A DNA stretch of 64,000 bases from Cucumis sativus (GCF_000004075.3 NC_026657.2:38240732-38304731), one strand, 5' to 3'; counted from the stretch's first letter, positions 13,840-26,272 are shown. The notes: generated from the letters alone by a model not told the origin. A program made the numbers and translations.

Positions 13840-14096
13840 GGAGACGTTTGGTGGGTAGAGTGGGTTAATTTGCGAGTTGTAATAGTTTGTGGGTTACTAT
13901 AGTAGAAAAATAGAGGATGTTTGGTGGGTAAAGTGAGTTAATTTGTGAGTTGTAATAGTTTATGGGTCACTCAAGTAGTAAAATGGAGAATGAGGAAAAG
14001 GAGGAAGGGAGAAATAGGAGAAATAAAGAAAAAAAAATCTTAATTCTAGATTATGATAATCATTATGTTAAACACGGAGTGGTCTAAACGTCTCCT
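13840..14096. mobile_element. MITE-like element with 11-bp terminal inverted repeats
   Basis: The left end AGGAGACGTTT and the right end AAACGTCTCCT are perfect inverted complements about 257 bp apart. The flanking TTA (left) and TTG (right) could be a decayed 3-bp target-site duplication of the PIF/Harbinger (Tourist) type. The GTTTGG just inside the left end is also common in Tourist-like elements. It has no coding capacity. The left half contains a 73-bp tandem duplication, listed separately. Confidence 0.55.
13844..13989. repeat. 73-bp imperfect tandem duplication
   Basis: Two head-to-tail units, 13844-13916 and 13917-13989, share GTTTGGTGGGTA, then GTTAATTTG and GAGTTGTAATAGTTT, with scattered substitutions. 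They lie inside the MITE-like element. Confidence 0.8.
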
Positions 14097-15095
14097 TGAG
14101 TTTTTTCACGGTTATTTTTGAGTTTTTTCATAGTTATTTTTTCAATACACAGGTGTAATAACCTATTAAGATTGACCGATAGCCCCAAAAGAGAACTTCT
14201 GTTTTGACTTTCATTAATTGAAAATAAATTACAAATTTAGCTCATAATTTTTTTGTGAAAAGAATTAGAATTTAGTTCTTCATACCTTCTTCAAAAGTTA
14301 AATTCGTTTCTATAGATTTAACAAAACGTGGCATAAATGGTTTCAATCTAAGAAAACTGAAAAACTAAAACCAGAACTTGTACTTAAGACTGGGTGGATA
14401 CTCTATTGTCCTTGAACACAAATAAATAACACAACTAAGGGATTGGTTTTATTTAAAATTGTTTTCGTTTTCAATCTTCCACATTTTTTCTTTTAATTTT
14501 ATTAAAATAATTTATTTGCAGGTTACTTTTTCCTATTTTCAATTTAAAATTCAACATTTTGTATTTTCTCAAACGTTAAAAGTTCATATATATATAAAGG
14601 GCATATGTAACCTTTCATTGGGTTCAATTTTAATTTATTTTACCAACGAAAACTCAACAAACCAAGATGTCTATTTCTATATTAAAAGAACTAAAGACCT
14701 AAGGAGACTAAGATGTTCATTTTTATGAACAAATAGATTGTTTGGATTCAGTTTGATTTTTGATTGCACTCCTACATCATACATAGAAACAAAAACAGAA
14801 CAGATTTTCCCCAAAAAACAATCAAATAGAGAGAGGGAAAGGAAACGCCAATTGGTTATGCTCAAGGAAGAACAAAAAGTCTAGAAAATAATTAATAAAT
14901 GAAGGGGAAAACAAAGGGAAACAAAAGGGATTGAAAATGAGGTAGAACTTCTCCTTTTTTTTTTTTTTTTAAATTTCTTTTTATCTAACTAAATTGTTAA
15001 AAATAAAGATATTTTGGACTAAAAAAGTTACTAAAAATTAAATAAATACATCCAGGTTGACCTGATGATTGTTTTGATTATCCCTTAAAATGTTA

Positions 15096-18000
15096 TTAAA
15101 ATCCATATCCGCTATTGACAAAATCCTCGTCGTCCTCACTGCTAAAAGACTCAAGCAATTGACTATCATCATCTTCATCGTCCTCTTCTGGCAATATATC
15201 CAAAATTCCAGGTCCCCCCTCGAAATCAACATCGTCAATCACAAAATCAACATCGTCGTCGTCGAGATCGCTCACACTATCGTCGTCGTCATTACTCATA
15301 TCATCTGAATCACTCTCACCATCCCCATCAATATCAGGTCCCAAAATTGGATCCAAACTATCGTCATCGTCGTCGTCTTCATCTTCGTCTTCCTCGCTCT
15401 CAGCATCATCAGGATCAGAGTCGTCGTCGGTCGGCCTTCTTCGACCAATTTCATAGACCCTTGCTGAAGAAAACATCTCATCTTGATCATCCATTGTGAT
15501 CAAACCAACGAAGGAATCCGTTTTCTCTGTTGTGAAGTCTAGAACACAACGATCTAGAGGGATAGTAGCAATGTCTGAATAGTTCACTGCATCGATGGTC
15601 CGAAACGCAGCGAAGAGCGGATGTTTGACACGACGGGTATGAACAGCTGACATTACATCCTCGAGATTTCTCCTCAAGATTGCATAAATTACGTCGCCAC
15701 TCGCATTGAATGTTATCGCAGTTTGGTCGAGCGAAGGTACGCTGCGGAGAAGCCTAAACTTCCGAAGATCCCAAACCTCGGAATTAATAATAACCTACAA
15801 CAAAGCCAAAGATATCAAGAAGAAGAGAAGGGAAACTTGCAATTCATATATGAAATAGTTTTTCCACATTATATTAGAATCATGAAAGAAATGGCGCAAA
15901 TTCCTCCACCAAAGAAATGGATATCATACAGAGTGCAACAATAACGCAGCTCGAGCAATTGAAATCTAAATTTTTTATATTTAATTTCTCATTAAAATTG
16001 TTTGAATAATAATTACAAATTTCGTGTAGGAAAAGAGACAAGGCGAAGATATATTTTCATAATTTATAAAAGAAATGCTAAGAGAAAAACTTTTTTAAAA
16101 AATAAAATCAATTTGCAAGGACCAATTGAAGCTATTCCAATGTTAATGTAAACTACAAAATTAATAGCAAAACCAAAGAAGTAGGAGAGAGTTCAGCTTA
16201 CCTCATTGCCAGCTGGATGAAAACCACCACCACCATAATCAGTAAACTGATCGAAACGATGGACAGGTCCCGGTCCACGTCGATCCCATAAAACTCCATT
16301 CCAGAGCAACATTGTATCTGAAGGGCTGAAGTGTACATGAGAATAAGCATGCCCTCGACCTGCAGAGCTGACGTTGGTGTCCGATAGTTTCAATTCCAGT
16401 TGGCAGGTTTGAATATCGTACAAGAGTATTTCTCTTCGAGCAGGCTCGGATGCCATTGCAGCAAAAATGTTACCAGCATTGCTAAACCTTGCAGCCTTGC
16501 ATCCTTCGAACGAATGCATCGGCCCACCAGAAATGGATGAAGCATCCCATAACCTTACGTCCAAGGAGCTAGATGAAAGCACAAGCTGAGTGTCGTCAGA
16601 AGTAAACGACTCCATTATGGTTAAAGGAGACTGATGGCTGGTGCAACTCTCTAATATGCTGCTGCTATTGGAATCGAATATCTTGACCTCCCCTGAGTGG
16701 CTGCCAACAGCAATTCTTGAATCCCCCAGGAAAGTAAGACAGGTCAAAAGTGCACTGGCATCATCCCGACAAGTACGCCAGGGCCTAAACCTGCTGTATA
16801 CAAACTGGCGGTCCCTGCGATTTCCATGAACACCACCATATATACTTCTAAATTCACGTGAGCCAAGGCGAGATGTTACATTCCATGGTGCATCAAGGCT
16901 TCGTTTTGGTTCAGGACAAACGTGAGGCTGCAAAAGAGATAATGGTGGAAGAGTAGTTATCGGTGTTGGACATTGGCGATGCTGGTGTTTTAGATACTGA
17001 ACAACAAGGGAGTCCAGAGTTATCCTCTCGCTATTGCTAGGTTGTGGGTCATTAAGATTCCCAGGATGCGATGATGGTGTGACCAAACCAATTTGAGTAC
17101 TACCTTGGTTTTCATCCAAACAATCCGTCCAAAAACCCCCAGGTGCCGGTCGTCCAAGCTGATCTCTCATGTTAGTGGTGCTTGGGGTAGAAAACCCAAC
17201 ATCTGTAATTAGACTACTCTTGCGAGAGGAAATAGGTGTAGGACAAATAGGAGAACGGAGTCCAGACTCATTAGAGTGAAGTCGTTTCGAGGACAGTACA
17301 GTGCCAGTATCCTTCAACTCAGACAACTTCCGCTTCATTGGCAATATAATGGGTGTTTTACATTGAGACTCTGTATCAATGCTTGGGGTTGTTTCGTTTG
17401 AGGATAAAGGTGCAGCAGATTGTTTTGAAGTACTAGAAACTTTTCTAACTGCTGAGGAAGAAGATTCCAGGGATTTAGGTAGAGATTTTGAATGCGTAAA
17501 AGGAGTGAAAACCAAGGGCTTTTTCCTTGGACAAGACATATTATAATCGCATTTCATACTTGCATCTTCTTCTCGTGAAGACAGCTTAGATTTATCAGTC
17601 AGAAATCCACATGGGGATCGACCACACGGCCACTGCAGTTGGGTTGAGGGTGTCTCTAGCTTGGAAGCTTGGTATGCAAGAGATGATGGAGCGGCTAAAT
17701 GAGGCAAAGGTGTCAACTCAGCCTCTTTCAGCAGTGCATAGGCAGCTTTGCTTAATCCAGATGCCAGAAGATGCTCGTGAATTAGGAGAAGAAGTTCCCT
17801 AAAGCACGTGAGAAAGCCAAATAAGTGAAATACCACACAATCACAAAGTTTTTTTATAACCCACAGCACAAAATCCATATTCAAAATAAATCAGCAACTA
17901 CCTGGAATGGTAAGTTATAGGTGTTGCAGCAGCTATGGCGGCTCTTTCTATCCGTCTCAAAGTTGGGGTAGCAGCATCACTAGCTGCCAGAGCACTGGCC

Positions 18001-21000
18001 CGCCCAGAATTTGTCACAATCTGTCCATTATAGATGGATATAATCAGTTCCTCTTGGTTGTTAATAGGAAAAACAACTTTCTAAACAAATAAAGAAACGA
18101 TGATTATTTTTTTTGAAACGGAGACAAACTTCTTTATTAATAATAAGATAAGAACTCAATATACAAAAGAAATATACAATGAGCTAAATAAAGAAGTCCA
18201 AACAAGCGAAAGAAGAAGAATAATAGGGAAGAAACGATGATTATTAATTTGGTATGAAACATTCCGTGTATGAAGTTAAGTTGTATGCATGCCCGATCTC
18301 CATTCAAAAGCTATGTTCATCAATATTTAGTCTTATAAATCAAACGCAAACAGAATGGCACATAATGCACAACCTCAGTTTTACCTCCTCACACAATACA
18401 CCATAGATTTCAGTATGGAGAAATTCCTCTCAATGAAATGAAGAGTGAAATGAAAATAAAAGTCCAAATACTGGCATAGTGTGAAGATAAAGGTACTTAC
18501 AGAAATCAGCTCAATTGCAACCTGAGAAAGCTCAGCTTGCCATCTACCTTGCTCAGTTCCTGAAATCTGGCTACCTGAATCTCGAATTAGTTCCGATAAT
18601 TTTTTCCCCACCTGCAAACCAAATTGTGATACAGCAGAGTTCAGAAAAGCAATGTGAGACTTCAAAATATAGAATTGTAGAATTAGTTAAACTAGGCACT
18701 TGCATAACAAGAAAAATGAAGTTCAGTATTATCATTATGTATTTATTGAGGTGACAGAAAATGGGAGAATCATTTATTCATAAGACTATCCATATCAGAA
18801 AAAGAAACTGGATCTAGCAGTCATTATTAAGAGTAAAAAGATGTGTAAACGAGACTACTATTAAAATGAAAGCACAATTTGGCAGATGATCCTTGGTGGC
18901 AAGCACAAAATTCCAGCATCTAATTTCTTCTTTCCTGCCTTAGCAAAGCCTTGATCTTCTTAACTCCACGGATTTTTTTTGCCCTGTTCTTCCTCCATGT
19001 ATCTGTTTTCTCAACTTTTCTACCTTATTGTCGAGTCCAGTCCTCATTAGCCTGTAGTTTTGGCCCATACTTCTTCTTTGCATTGTCAATAGAATCACAG
19101 ACCAAAACTCAAACCAAACCCAGTAAAATTTCAACCACCGAAGTGTTTTGAACTTAAAAAAAAAAAGAATGGCATGTGATCCTTGCATATCATAGATTCT
19201 GGCCAACTCCTCTGAAATTTTTCAGGGAATATTTTCCTCGGGAATCAAGATGTCAATTCTAGTTGAAGTAACTTTTTTGTTGTTCAATCAGATGGGGTCA
19301 AATTTTGACTTGGATACTACGATACTAGCATGCAAAGGAAACACACATTATTAGCAAATGGCTATAAGATGAACAAACTGTACCTGAAGTTTTGTCAATA
19401 TGTGTGCTATTGTATCGTCTCTGGCTAAGCCAAGCAAGACCCGACATGCAAGAGCACGGAGACAATCAAGAGCTGCAGGAGGCAGATAGATCCTTGGTTG
19501 GAGGAGATGCAAAAGAACCTTTATACCATTGTTAGCACGGACTGACTCCCTGGCCTGACGATACCCTTGCTCCAATTGTGCAGCAAGACCAGCACAGCCA
19601 GCTCCTGCACCCAAAGATATTCGACGATCCCCAACCAATCCTGACGTTGTTGCAACAGGATTCTGAGAATTATTGCTAGTAGCCTGACCAGTTACTGAAG
19701 TATTGCCTCGATCTACAATGCTAGAATCCCCATTGCGTTCTCTCTGATCTCCTTGACCAGTCGAGTAACCAGCTCGATCTGAGACAACACGTTCTGCATT
19801 TCTATCTCTACTCTCGACAACAGGAGTACTAGAGGTCTGGGAAGATATAGCTTGCGATCCTTGCATGACTACAGGTGGTTTATTGCTGATTGATGGTGGA
19901 GGGCAAACAAGATTGATCAACACATTCAAAGCCGGCTGGATAATCTGCAAAGATTTTTAGGCAGCAATTTAAAACCATTAGATGACCAAGAAATCGCCAA
20001 ACCCCTATCTCAATTAAAGTTCGGTTTCCAGCCTTTGCAATGTAATTATTTTAAAAGAAAGAAAGAAAGAGAAAAAGAAAAGGAGGCCAAAGAAGAGAGA
20101 GAAAGAGAGTAAGACTGGCCATCACCTCTGGGACAACAAAATTACTAGCAATACTTGCTGCATCCAAAATGACAGCTACGCCAACACGATTGTTGCTCAA
20201 TGTGGCATTCACAATCATTTTCCGGCTGTTAGGCACTAACGTTACAATATGAAGAACACCCAGTGCATATTGAAGTAAATCGTGCAAGTAACGATCCACA
20301 GGAGGGGCCTACAAAGCCAAGACCAAAAGTTAGAAAAAGTCTGGAAAAAGATAAAAACTAAAGAAAGGAGTTTTTTTTTTTTTTAAGATAAGAAAGGAAA
20401 ATTTTAGATAGTAGTACCTGACACAACTCCAACATGGTTATATGCCCATTACAGTTTAAGAACTTCTCAGCAGCAGGCCAACGAGTTCTTACGAATGCAG
20501 CACCAAGCTTCCGATCCTTCTGTAAAAGGAGAAGAACAGTATCCATAGCCTCGTTGCTAATATCAAGTGGTTTGTATGCTGCCCTTGCACTGGAAGCATT
20601 TCGAGCCGCACTTCGACTACTTTTATTAGGACGAATAGATTCCACGAGCAAAAGGAGATGAGCTCTGAAATATTGACGTAACGCCACACAGGTATGGTAG
20701 GCTATTTGCTTTCTAGAAGATGTAAGTGCTTCAGTAGGTGACCGATCATTTCGCAACGATCCTGTATTAGAAAGGCCTAAAGCCCCACCAGAATTCACTC
20801 CAGACCTCACAGATGCAGCATCATTCAAAAGCCCGAGTAATTTCTGCAGGCTATCTTGAGCGTCAAATGCATCAAGAACAGCTCTGAACACAAAAGCAGC
20901 AGCAAAAAATAAGGCAGCGTTCTTAATTGCCTGATCTTGTTGGCACTCAAGAAGCTGGATAGCTAACTCAACCACCTGATAAACAACTTCTGGAGGAAGG

Positions 21001-24000
21001 GCACAGACCCGTTCCATTATTCCCTGCACAGAAAGAAAGTCTTGCAAGTGAGATAAAATAATGGGCACAGCATAAAAATTTAACACAAAAACTGATGCAA
21101 TTGAGAATATTTAGCCTCAATACTACCTGCAGGGAACCAATTGTGAATAAACAGGAAGAGAGCCCAAAAAATGTATGAGTAACTCTGGGAACTGCTAGGA
21201 GTTTCTGCATACCACCCCGATCGACAAAAAGTGCTGCAAACTTACGATGAGCAGCCAAAGCACATATTAATTTCATCACTTCTGGCAATAGCATTTCAGT
21301 ATTTGATGTTTCGCTTTGCTTGGAACTCCTCTGAAGTAGAGTAAGACATACATCTACACCCTTTTCACGCAATACAGGCCCAAGAACCTCAACATATTCC
21401 CCAAGAATCTCAAGACATTGAATACAATATTTTTCTCTCAGTTGTGTGAGGGATTCAAAACTAGGGATGGAAAATTCTTCAGTTTGCTCATTCATTTCTT
21501 TTACTGTGGTACCTGGATCGTCTGAACTAACATTTGCATCATTCTGGCTCCTGTACCAATTTATCGGCACATTTTTAGGCCACATAGTGTGAAACATTAT
21601 AAAAGCATGGGAAACGAGAAAGTGCAATGCATTCCTTTCCGTATATCATGTGCAACAAAGAATCACAAACCTGGAAACCTCCACAGCATTGGCAGCATCA
21701 ATCACAGTAGTCACAGCTTTAGAAGCAGCCAAAAATGCAGCCTCTTCATCATTAGAAGTTTTAAATTCCTACATAATAAAGAAGCGTATATGTCAGAAGT
21801 GAAGGACAAAAGATTTTAAATTTTCCTGCGTTGGCGTGAAGAATGGAACTGGCGAGAGAAAGAGACAGAGAAATAGAGCATATACCTCAAAAGCAGCACT
21901 CTTAACAACCTCAGCTGCAGAATCACCAGCTGCTTTTATGGCTTCTAAAGGCGCACCAACTGCTCTCGCTTCAGCTTCTGCGGCAGAAACAGCTTTCTTT
22001 ACTAGCTCAGAAATATCTTTTGATCCAACTCTACAATCTTGGAAGCAATCATCATTATCATCGCGTTCCACAGAAGAAATATCACAATTTGTCCTGCCAG
22101 ATGTCCTACTAGCATCAGATACTTTTTTAACATCCAGATTTTTAAATGAACTCCTTTCTCTACCACTCCGCCCTCTATTACCAGAAATTGGCGAAGTGAG
22201 GGCATGATCAATCTCAAGAGCACCTTCATGTACTCTTCCTTTCCCTCTGGATCTGCTACGGCTCATTTTGCGTCTTGTAGAGTCATCTCTAGCATTGTCA
22301 TCAATGTCACCATGTTTAGTCCTCCCATCTCGAAAATCTAAACCATGCCATCTTTCTTCACCTTCTACATCCACCTCATATCCATCAGACCTAGGAGCCA
22401 ATCCATCAGGTCCTTCTTCACCAACCCAACATTGTTCTGGTGGTGCCAACCTACTTAGGCCTCTCTCATTATCCCTATCAAAAACTTGATCGTCTACGGA
22501 TCTTTCATCTGTCGTTCTTGAATCATCTAAATGAGATGTTTCCAAAACTTGTCGTACCCTCACTCGGCTTTCATCTCTAACTTTGATGCCACTAGCACTA
22601 GAAGCATTTTTTGCATCTAATAAATGATTACCATCTTTTTGACTCACATCTCCAAGAACACGAATACGAAGAAAACGCATAAGTTTTGCAGATAATCTAG
22701 CAGTGAAAACGTCTTCCACCAATTGACTTCCACTGAGAAAATTAGAAAAAAAAACACTGATATATTATATTTTGCAAAATGAACAAGCGTATTAACAAAA
22801 ATGGTGAACAGAGTTGCAGATATGCCATACCCAGCCAAGCATACAGCAAGGAGTCCGGTGGAATATGTCTTTAACATTTCAGAATCTGAAACGTCCTTCC
22901 CTCCTAGCTCAGGTTTCCAGTTCCGATCCTCAGCAGAAGATTTCCCGGCTTCCTCCATCACCCATTTTTTAATGTTTTCCAAAACATCTTCCTCAAAAAC
23001 ATGAGGATACTGCAAACATGTACAGGTCTAATCACATTGAGTAAACTCAACAAATAACTACAAGATAAGATTTTGTGTGTGTGCAAGTGCGTGTGTGTTG
23101 TGAGAGAGAGAGAGTTTACCGTCCAAGTCAATGAACAACTTAAAAGAAGCCTTGCAGCAGCAGCCTGTATAGAGGATGAGTATCTAGTGTCTGAAAGGAA
23201 CTTTGAGGAAATCAATTCAAAAAATTCATCGTTCTCCTACAGGGTGGCAAAAAAAGGTCAGAATAAGTAAAAGTCAATGAACTAAGAATAACAACATAAA
23301 CCTATCTTCTATACTCCCCATCAATCACCAAAAAAACCGTAAATATGGTAGAATTGAATGTTTTCCCAAACCACCTAACAACATAAATAGATTAAAAAAA
23401 AAAAAGTTGGATAAATTCAAATTTTTGGTTACCCGGAGTACATTTCCTAGCCTTCCAATACTATGAGATCCACGACCATTACTAGAAGAATGACCATTCT
23501 CTGCCATGTATCTGCATTATTGTGTGTGTAATAAAATTCATTTAGAACAGACAATATCATGCAACAGTATATCATAAAATATGCCGAAAGAAATAAACAA
23601 CACATACAATCTAATGAGGTATTGCCAATGATGAAGCCAGCTAATGAGAACTTCGAACAAAACAAATGCACCCAAACATTCATCAAAACGAACAACGGCT
23701 TATACAAGGCCTCCCGCCTCACCATATTAAGTTTAGATTAAAATTTATATGAATGAGAAAAACTACAAACCATACACCATTTATAACACACCCTGTCATT
23801 ATCATCAACTTTTTCAAGTTCTGAAATTCAAAATTCCTCCGACTTGTTGAATTAGAAACCAGGAACAATAGCAAACACTGGACTCCACCATTTGAAAAAA
23901 TTTCCCAGTGATGTGGCCCAGTCCATTATGTTTTAATCTCCTCAATGCTTCGTTGATCCTTAACGCTCTTTCTATTCTAGTGATCAACTCTGGGACTCCA

Positions 24001-24649
24001 GTAGAGAGAAATGGGGGAAAGAAAATCTACCCATGTAGTATACCGAAGTTCGTCAATATCAACGTAGTAGTATCTATTAAGGCTAAGGTTGGCATAAGTT
24101 CTGCAGTTTTAAAGTTACATAGGAACCTTGAGTTTTATAATTGATAGAAACAGCAATGCCTCGTGGCGCGAAACGCCTCTCCCACCCCAAAAATCAACAA
24201 CACATACACAAACTAAAAGGAAAAACAAACAAACAACCAAAACACAACGAAGAAAACATTAAACGTTTCCCTTCCAGAGACCATTTCAATTCAAACTCCA
24301 CACTAAAAAGCGTTTAAAACACCATATTCGAACTATCATAACGTTACAAATTCAAAACAACAATAAACACAAACCTGGATTCTTGAGTCTCAAGAAGTGT
24401 CGCAAGAGCATGAAGAAAGGTAGGGTTAGGGTTATCATACGAAGCAGTAACCTTGTCCATCAACTTATGAGCCCTGGCAATCAACTCATCGTCTTCATTC
24501 TTAACCTCCTCTTCATCCTCCTCCCCTCTTCCTTCTTGCGATTGAGTTTCCGCCGTTGCTGGCGGAGCCGGAGAAGGAGATGGAACCATAGGGTCATCAC
24601 CCGGACCTTCCGCGTCGTTCGATTGCTCGTCCATTGCCGGCGGTTCCAT
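15096..24649 (-). CDS. DCAF1: DCAF1: DDB1-CUL4-associated factor 1 homologue
   Basis: Fourteen exons join in phase to 1964 aa, in transcript order: 24649-24375, 23511-23433, 23236-23120, 23009-22831, 22732-21886, 21768-21671, 21550-21127, 21023-20418, 20308-20126, 19944-19384, 18611-18501, 18020-17902, 17798-16202, 15794-15096. The N-terminal two thirds is helical (armadillo-like), with an Arg/Ser-rich stretch in exon 5. A LisH dimerisation motif (LLLLIHEHLLASGLSKAAYA) lies near 1200-1225. The WD40 domain follows, with two DWD-type signatures: WDRRG near 1705 and EVWDLRKF near 1738. The tail is very acidic (Asp/Glu runs) and ends NSGYGF. DCAF1 is the substrate receptor that docks on DDB1 in nuclear CUL4 ubiquitin ligases; in Arabidopsis it is essential for embryo development. 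Length and order fit the plant family. Introns carry an eS24 pseudogene and a LINE insertion, both on the sense strand. The upstream region has telo-box and site II motifs. Confidence 0.95.
18092..18245 (-). mobile_element. 5'-truncated LINE-like insertion with 17-bp target-site duplication
   Basis: AAGAAACGATGATTATT occurs at 18092-18108 and again at 18229-18245, flanking a 120-bp insert (18109-18228). On the minus strand the insert ends in AAAGAAGTTTGTCTCCG followed by TTTCAAAAAA, a poly(A)-like tail. Long direct repeats plus an A-tail are the signature of target-primed reverse transcription. The insert sits in the DCAF1 intron 18021-18500, in the gene's own orientation, and is too short to code for anything. 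A SINE or another retrocopied RNA is also possible. Confidence 0.75.
18890..19310 (-). pseudogene. RPS24: Processed pseudogene of ribosomal protein eS24
   Basis: In the DCAF1 intron 18612-19383, three-frame reading of the minus strand gives an ordered set of eS24 fragments. They are ELARIYDMQGSHAI and a KFKT/FGG/FTGFGL stretch, then DSIDNAKKKYGPK, YRLMRTGLDNKVEKLRKQ, and NRAKKIRGVKKIKA. These follow the eS24 order (LARMYD, FKFRTHFGG, STGFGL, DS.ENAKK, YRLIRNGL..KVEKSRKQ, NRAKKIRGVKKTKA). Frameshifts and stops separate them, so no functional protein is made. The fragments are contiguous, without recognisable introns, which suggests an RNA-derived copy. No poly(A) or target-site duplication was identified, and an N-terminal piece (KFDPI .. 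IDILIP) is only weakly recognisable. Confidence 0.75.
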
Positions 24650-24711
24650 ATTTGAAGATTAGGATCCGTAAATAGAATAAAAAACACAGAAAATCAATCA
24701 ATCAATCGATG

Positions 24712-24720
24712 TAGGGTTTA
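24712..24720 (-). promoter_or_regulatory. Telo-box upstream of DCAF1
   Basis: TAAACCCTA on the minus strand, about 65 bases upstream of the DCAF1 ATG, matches the plant telo-box (AAACCCTA). This motif is common in promoters and leaders of translation and cell-cycle genes. Its function here is inferred. Confidence 0.5.
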
Positions 24721-25016
24721 TTGTTTATAGAATTGAATTCAGTTCATGTATGCGTCTTGTTTGTTTCACATTTGAGTGAGCGAATGGTTTTTTTTTTTTT
24801 TTTCCTTTTGAAAGATACGTACAGTAGCTGCGTTTGTTTGGAGCCGCAGTGGGAAAGAAAATGGGAATTGCAAAAATTGCAAAAACCAAACCAAAAGGAA
24901 AAGAAGAAAGAAAGGAATTAGCTGTGGCTTTTTTTGGTGTATTATGATGGCGACAAAAAAAAAAGAGAAAACCAAAATGGATTTCGAATGTTCCGGATAA
25001 TTATTACCAAACCCTT

Positions 25017-25074
25017 GGCCCGTTTTTACATTTGGGCCTACAAGTTTGGGCCCAATAATCTTGTCTTAGGCCCA
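25017..25074 (-). promoter_or_regulatory. Cluster of site II (TGGGCC/GGCCCA) elements
   Basis: Four GGCCC/GGGCC motifs lie within 58 bases: TTGGCCC at 25015-25021, TGGGCCT at 25033-25039, the palindrome TTGGGCCCAA at 25046-25055, and AGGCCCA at 25068-25074. They are 370-430 bases upstream of the DCAF1 ATG. Site II elements paired with a telo-box are a known TCP-bound arrangement in plant growth genes. Confidence 0.55.
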
Positions 25075-26230
25075 TTTGTACATCCATGAGAGGGAATTAA
25101 ATGAAGAAGTTGGGTTTAGTAAAAAAAAATTGGAAGAAAGATATATTTACAAAATAGCAAAATTTCAAATTTCATTCACGATGTTTGTTGGTATCTATTA
25201 ATGCACTGCATACTCGTAGAAATTTGTGTATAAAGTTTTATCATGTTTTGGAAATATGTTAGGTTCATGTTTTCCTATATTTGAAAAATGGTAGTATATT
25301 GTTAAAGATATTTACTTTTTGCAGTGTATGAACTATCAATTATTCAATCATAAAGTGTCACACGATCAATGTCGTATATGTTTTTGGAATGGAGTCGAGA
25401 TGTTTATTTGGGTTTGATGTACTTGTTTAAGTTGAAAATTTATTGATCAATCCAAACGTTTATTATTGATAACAAATTTGATCCCTTCATAAAATACTCG
25501 AGTTTGGTTGGTTTTAATTGTTGAATTAACTTGTTCAAATTTGTGATAAAACTATGTTGGTGATTGTCAATGCACAAATTTTGTCGAGGTATTGGACCAT
25601 GATCATGGTTATTTTGAGCCTGTGAAAGTATGTGAACTCCAAGATAACTTGTACTTATGCGATGTTGACTCAAACACACTTGATTCTTAAATTAGTACGA
25701 TGGTCGTTGCTTACCCTTGAGATGCATCCTCTAAAGTTTTCTTAGGACAAGTGTAGTTACAACATATATGTTTAGGTGTAGTCCCTAAGGCTTTATGTTT
25801 CTAGCCAATTAGCTTGCCTAATTATTACTCCTTTGGTAGATATCAAACTTAAGGACATGCAACCTAGCACTTGAGACTTTAACTTTTAATATGAGACGAA
25901 CATACACACTCGTATATATATTTTCGAGATGTTTGAACAACCCCAGGTCACACTACCCTTAATAACAATATATTAAAAAACACATTGATTTGTTTATTAA
26001 TTAATTTGGACATTGGATGAAGATTCACGTAAAAGTTTTATGTTGCAAGATTTTTGTATATACATGTTTAGGTAGTAATCTGTCTTATGCTTGGATAAAC
26101 AACCTACAGCCAAGGGGTATGTTCAAACATGGTTTTTGGTGGAAATTTGGGGATTGTTAAGCTTACACAGTTGGATTGTGACCCTTGGATTCAAAAGGGA
26201 GGGTTCTCGTACCCCTTTTTACGTTCATCG

Positions 26231-26272
26231 ATTGCTATTAGGCATTTCTAACATGAAATGCCTAATAGCAAT
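26231..26272. repeat. Perfect 18-bp inverted repeat, 6-base loop
   Basis: ATTGCTATTAGGCATTTC (26231-26248) is followed by TAACAT and then by its exact reverse complement GAAATGCCTAATAGCAAT (26255-26272). The bases just outside do not pair. It lies in a spacer with no recognised gene. Confidence 0.9.

Larger units (their letters stand above)
13090..15095. other. Convergent intergenic region IBI1 / DCAF1
   Basis: The 3' ends of IBI1 (+) and DCAF1 (-) face each other across 2 kb of AT-rich DNA. It should contain both 3' UTRs. Apart from the MITE at 13840-14096, nothing was recognised. Confidence 0.5.
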
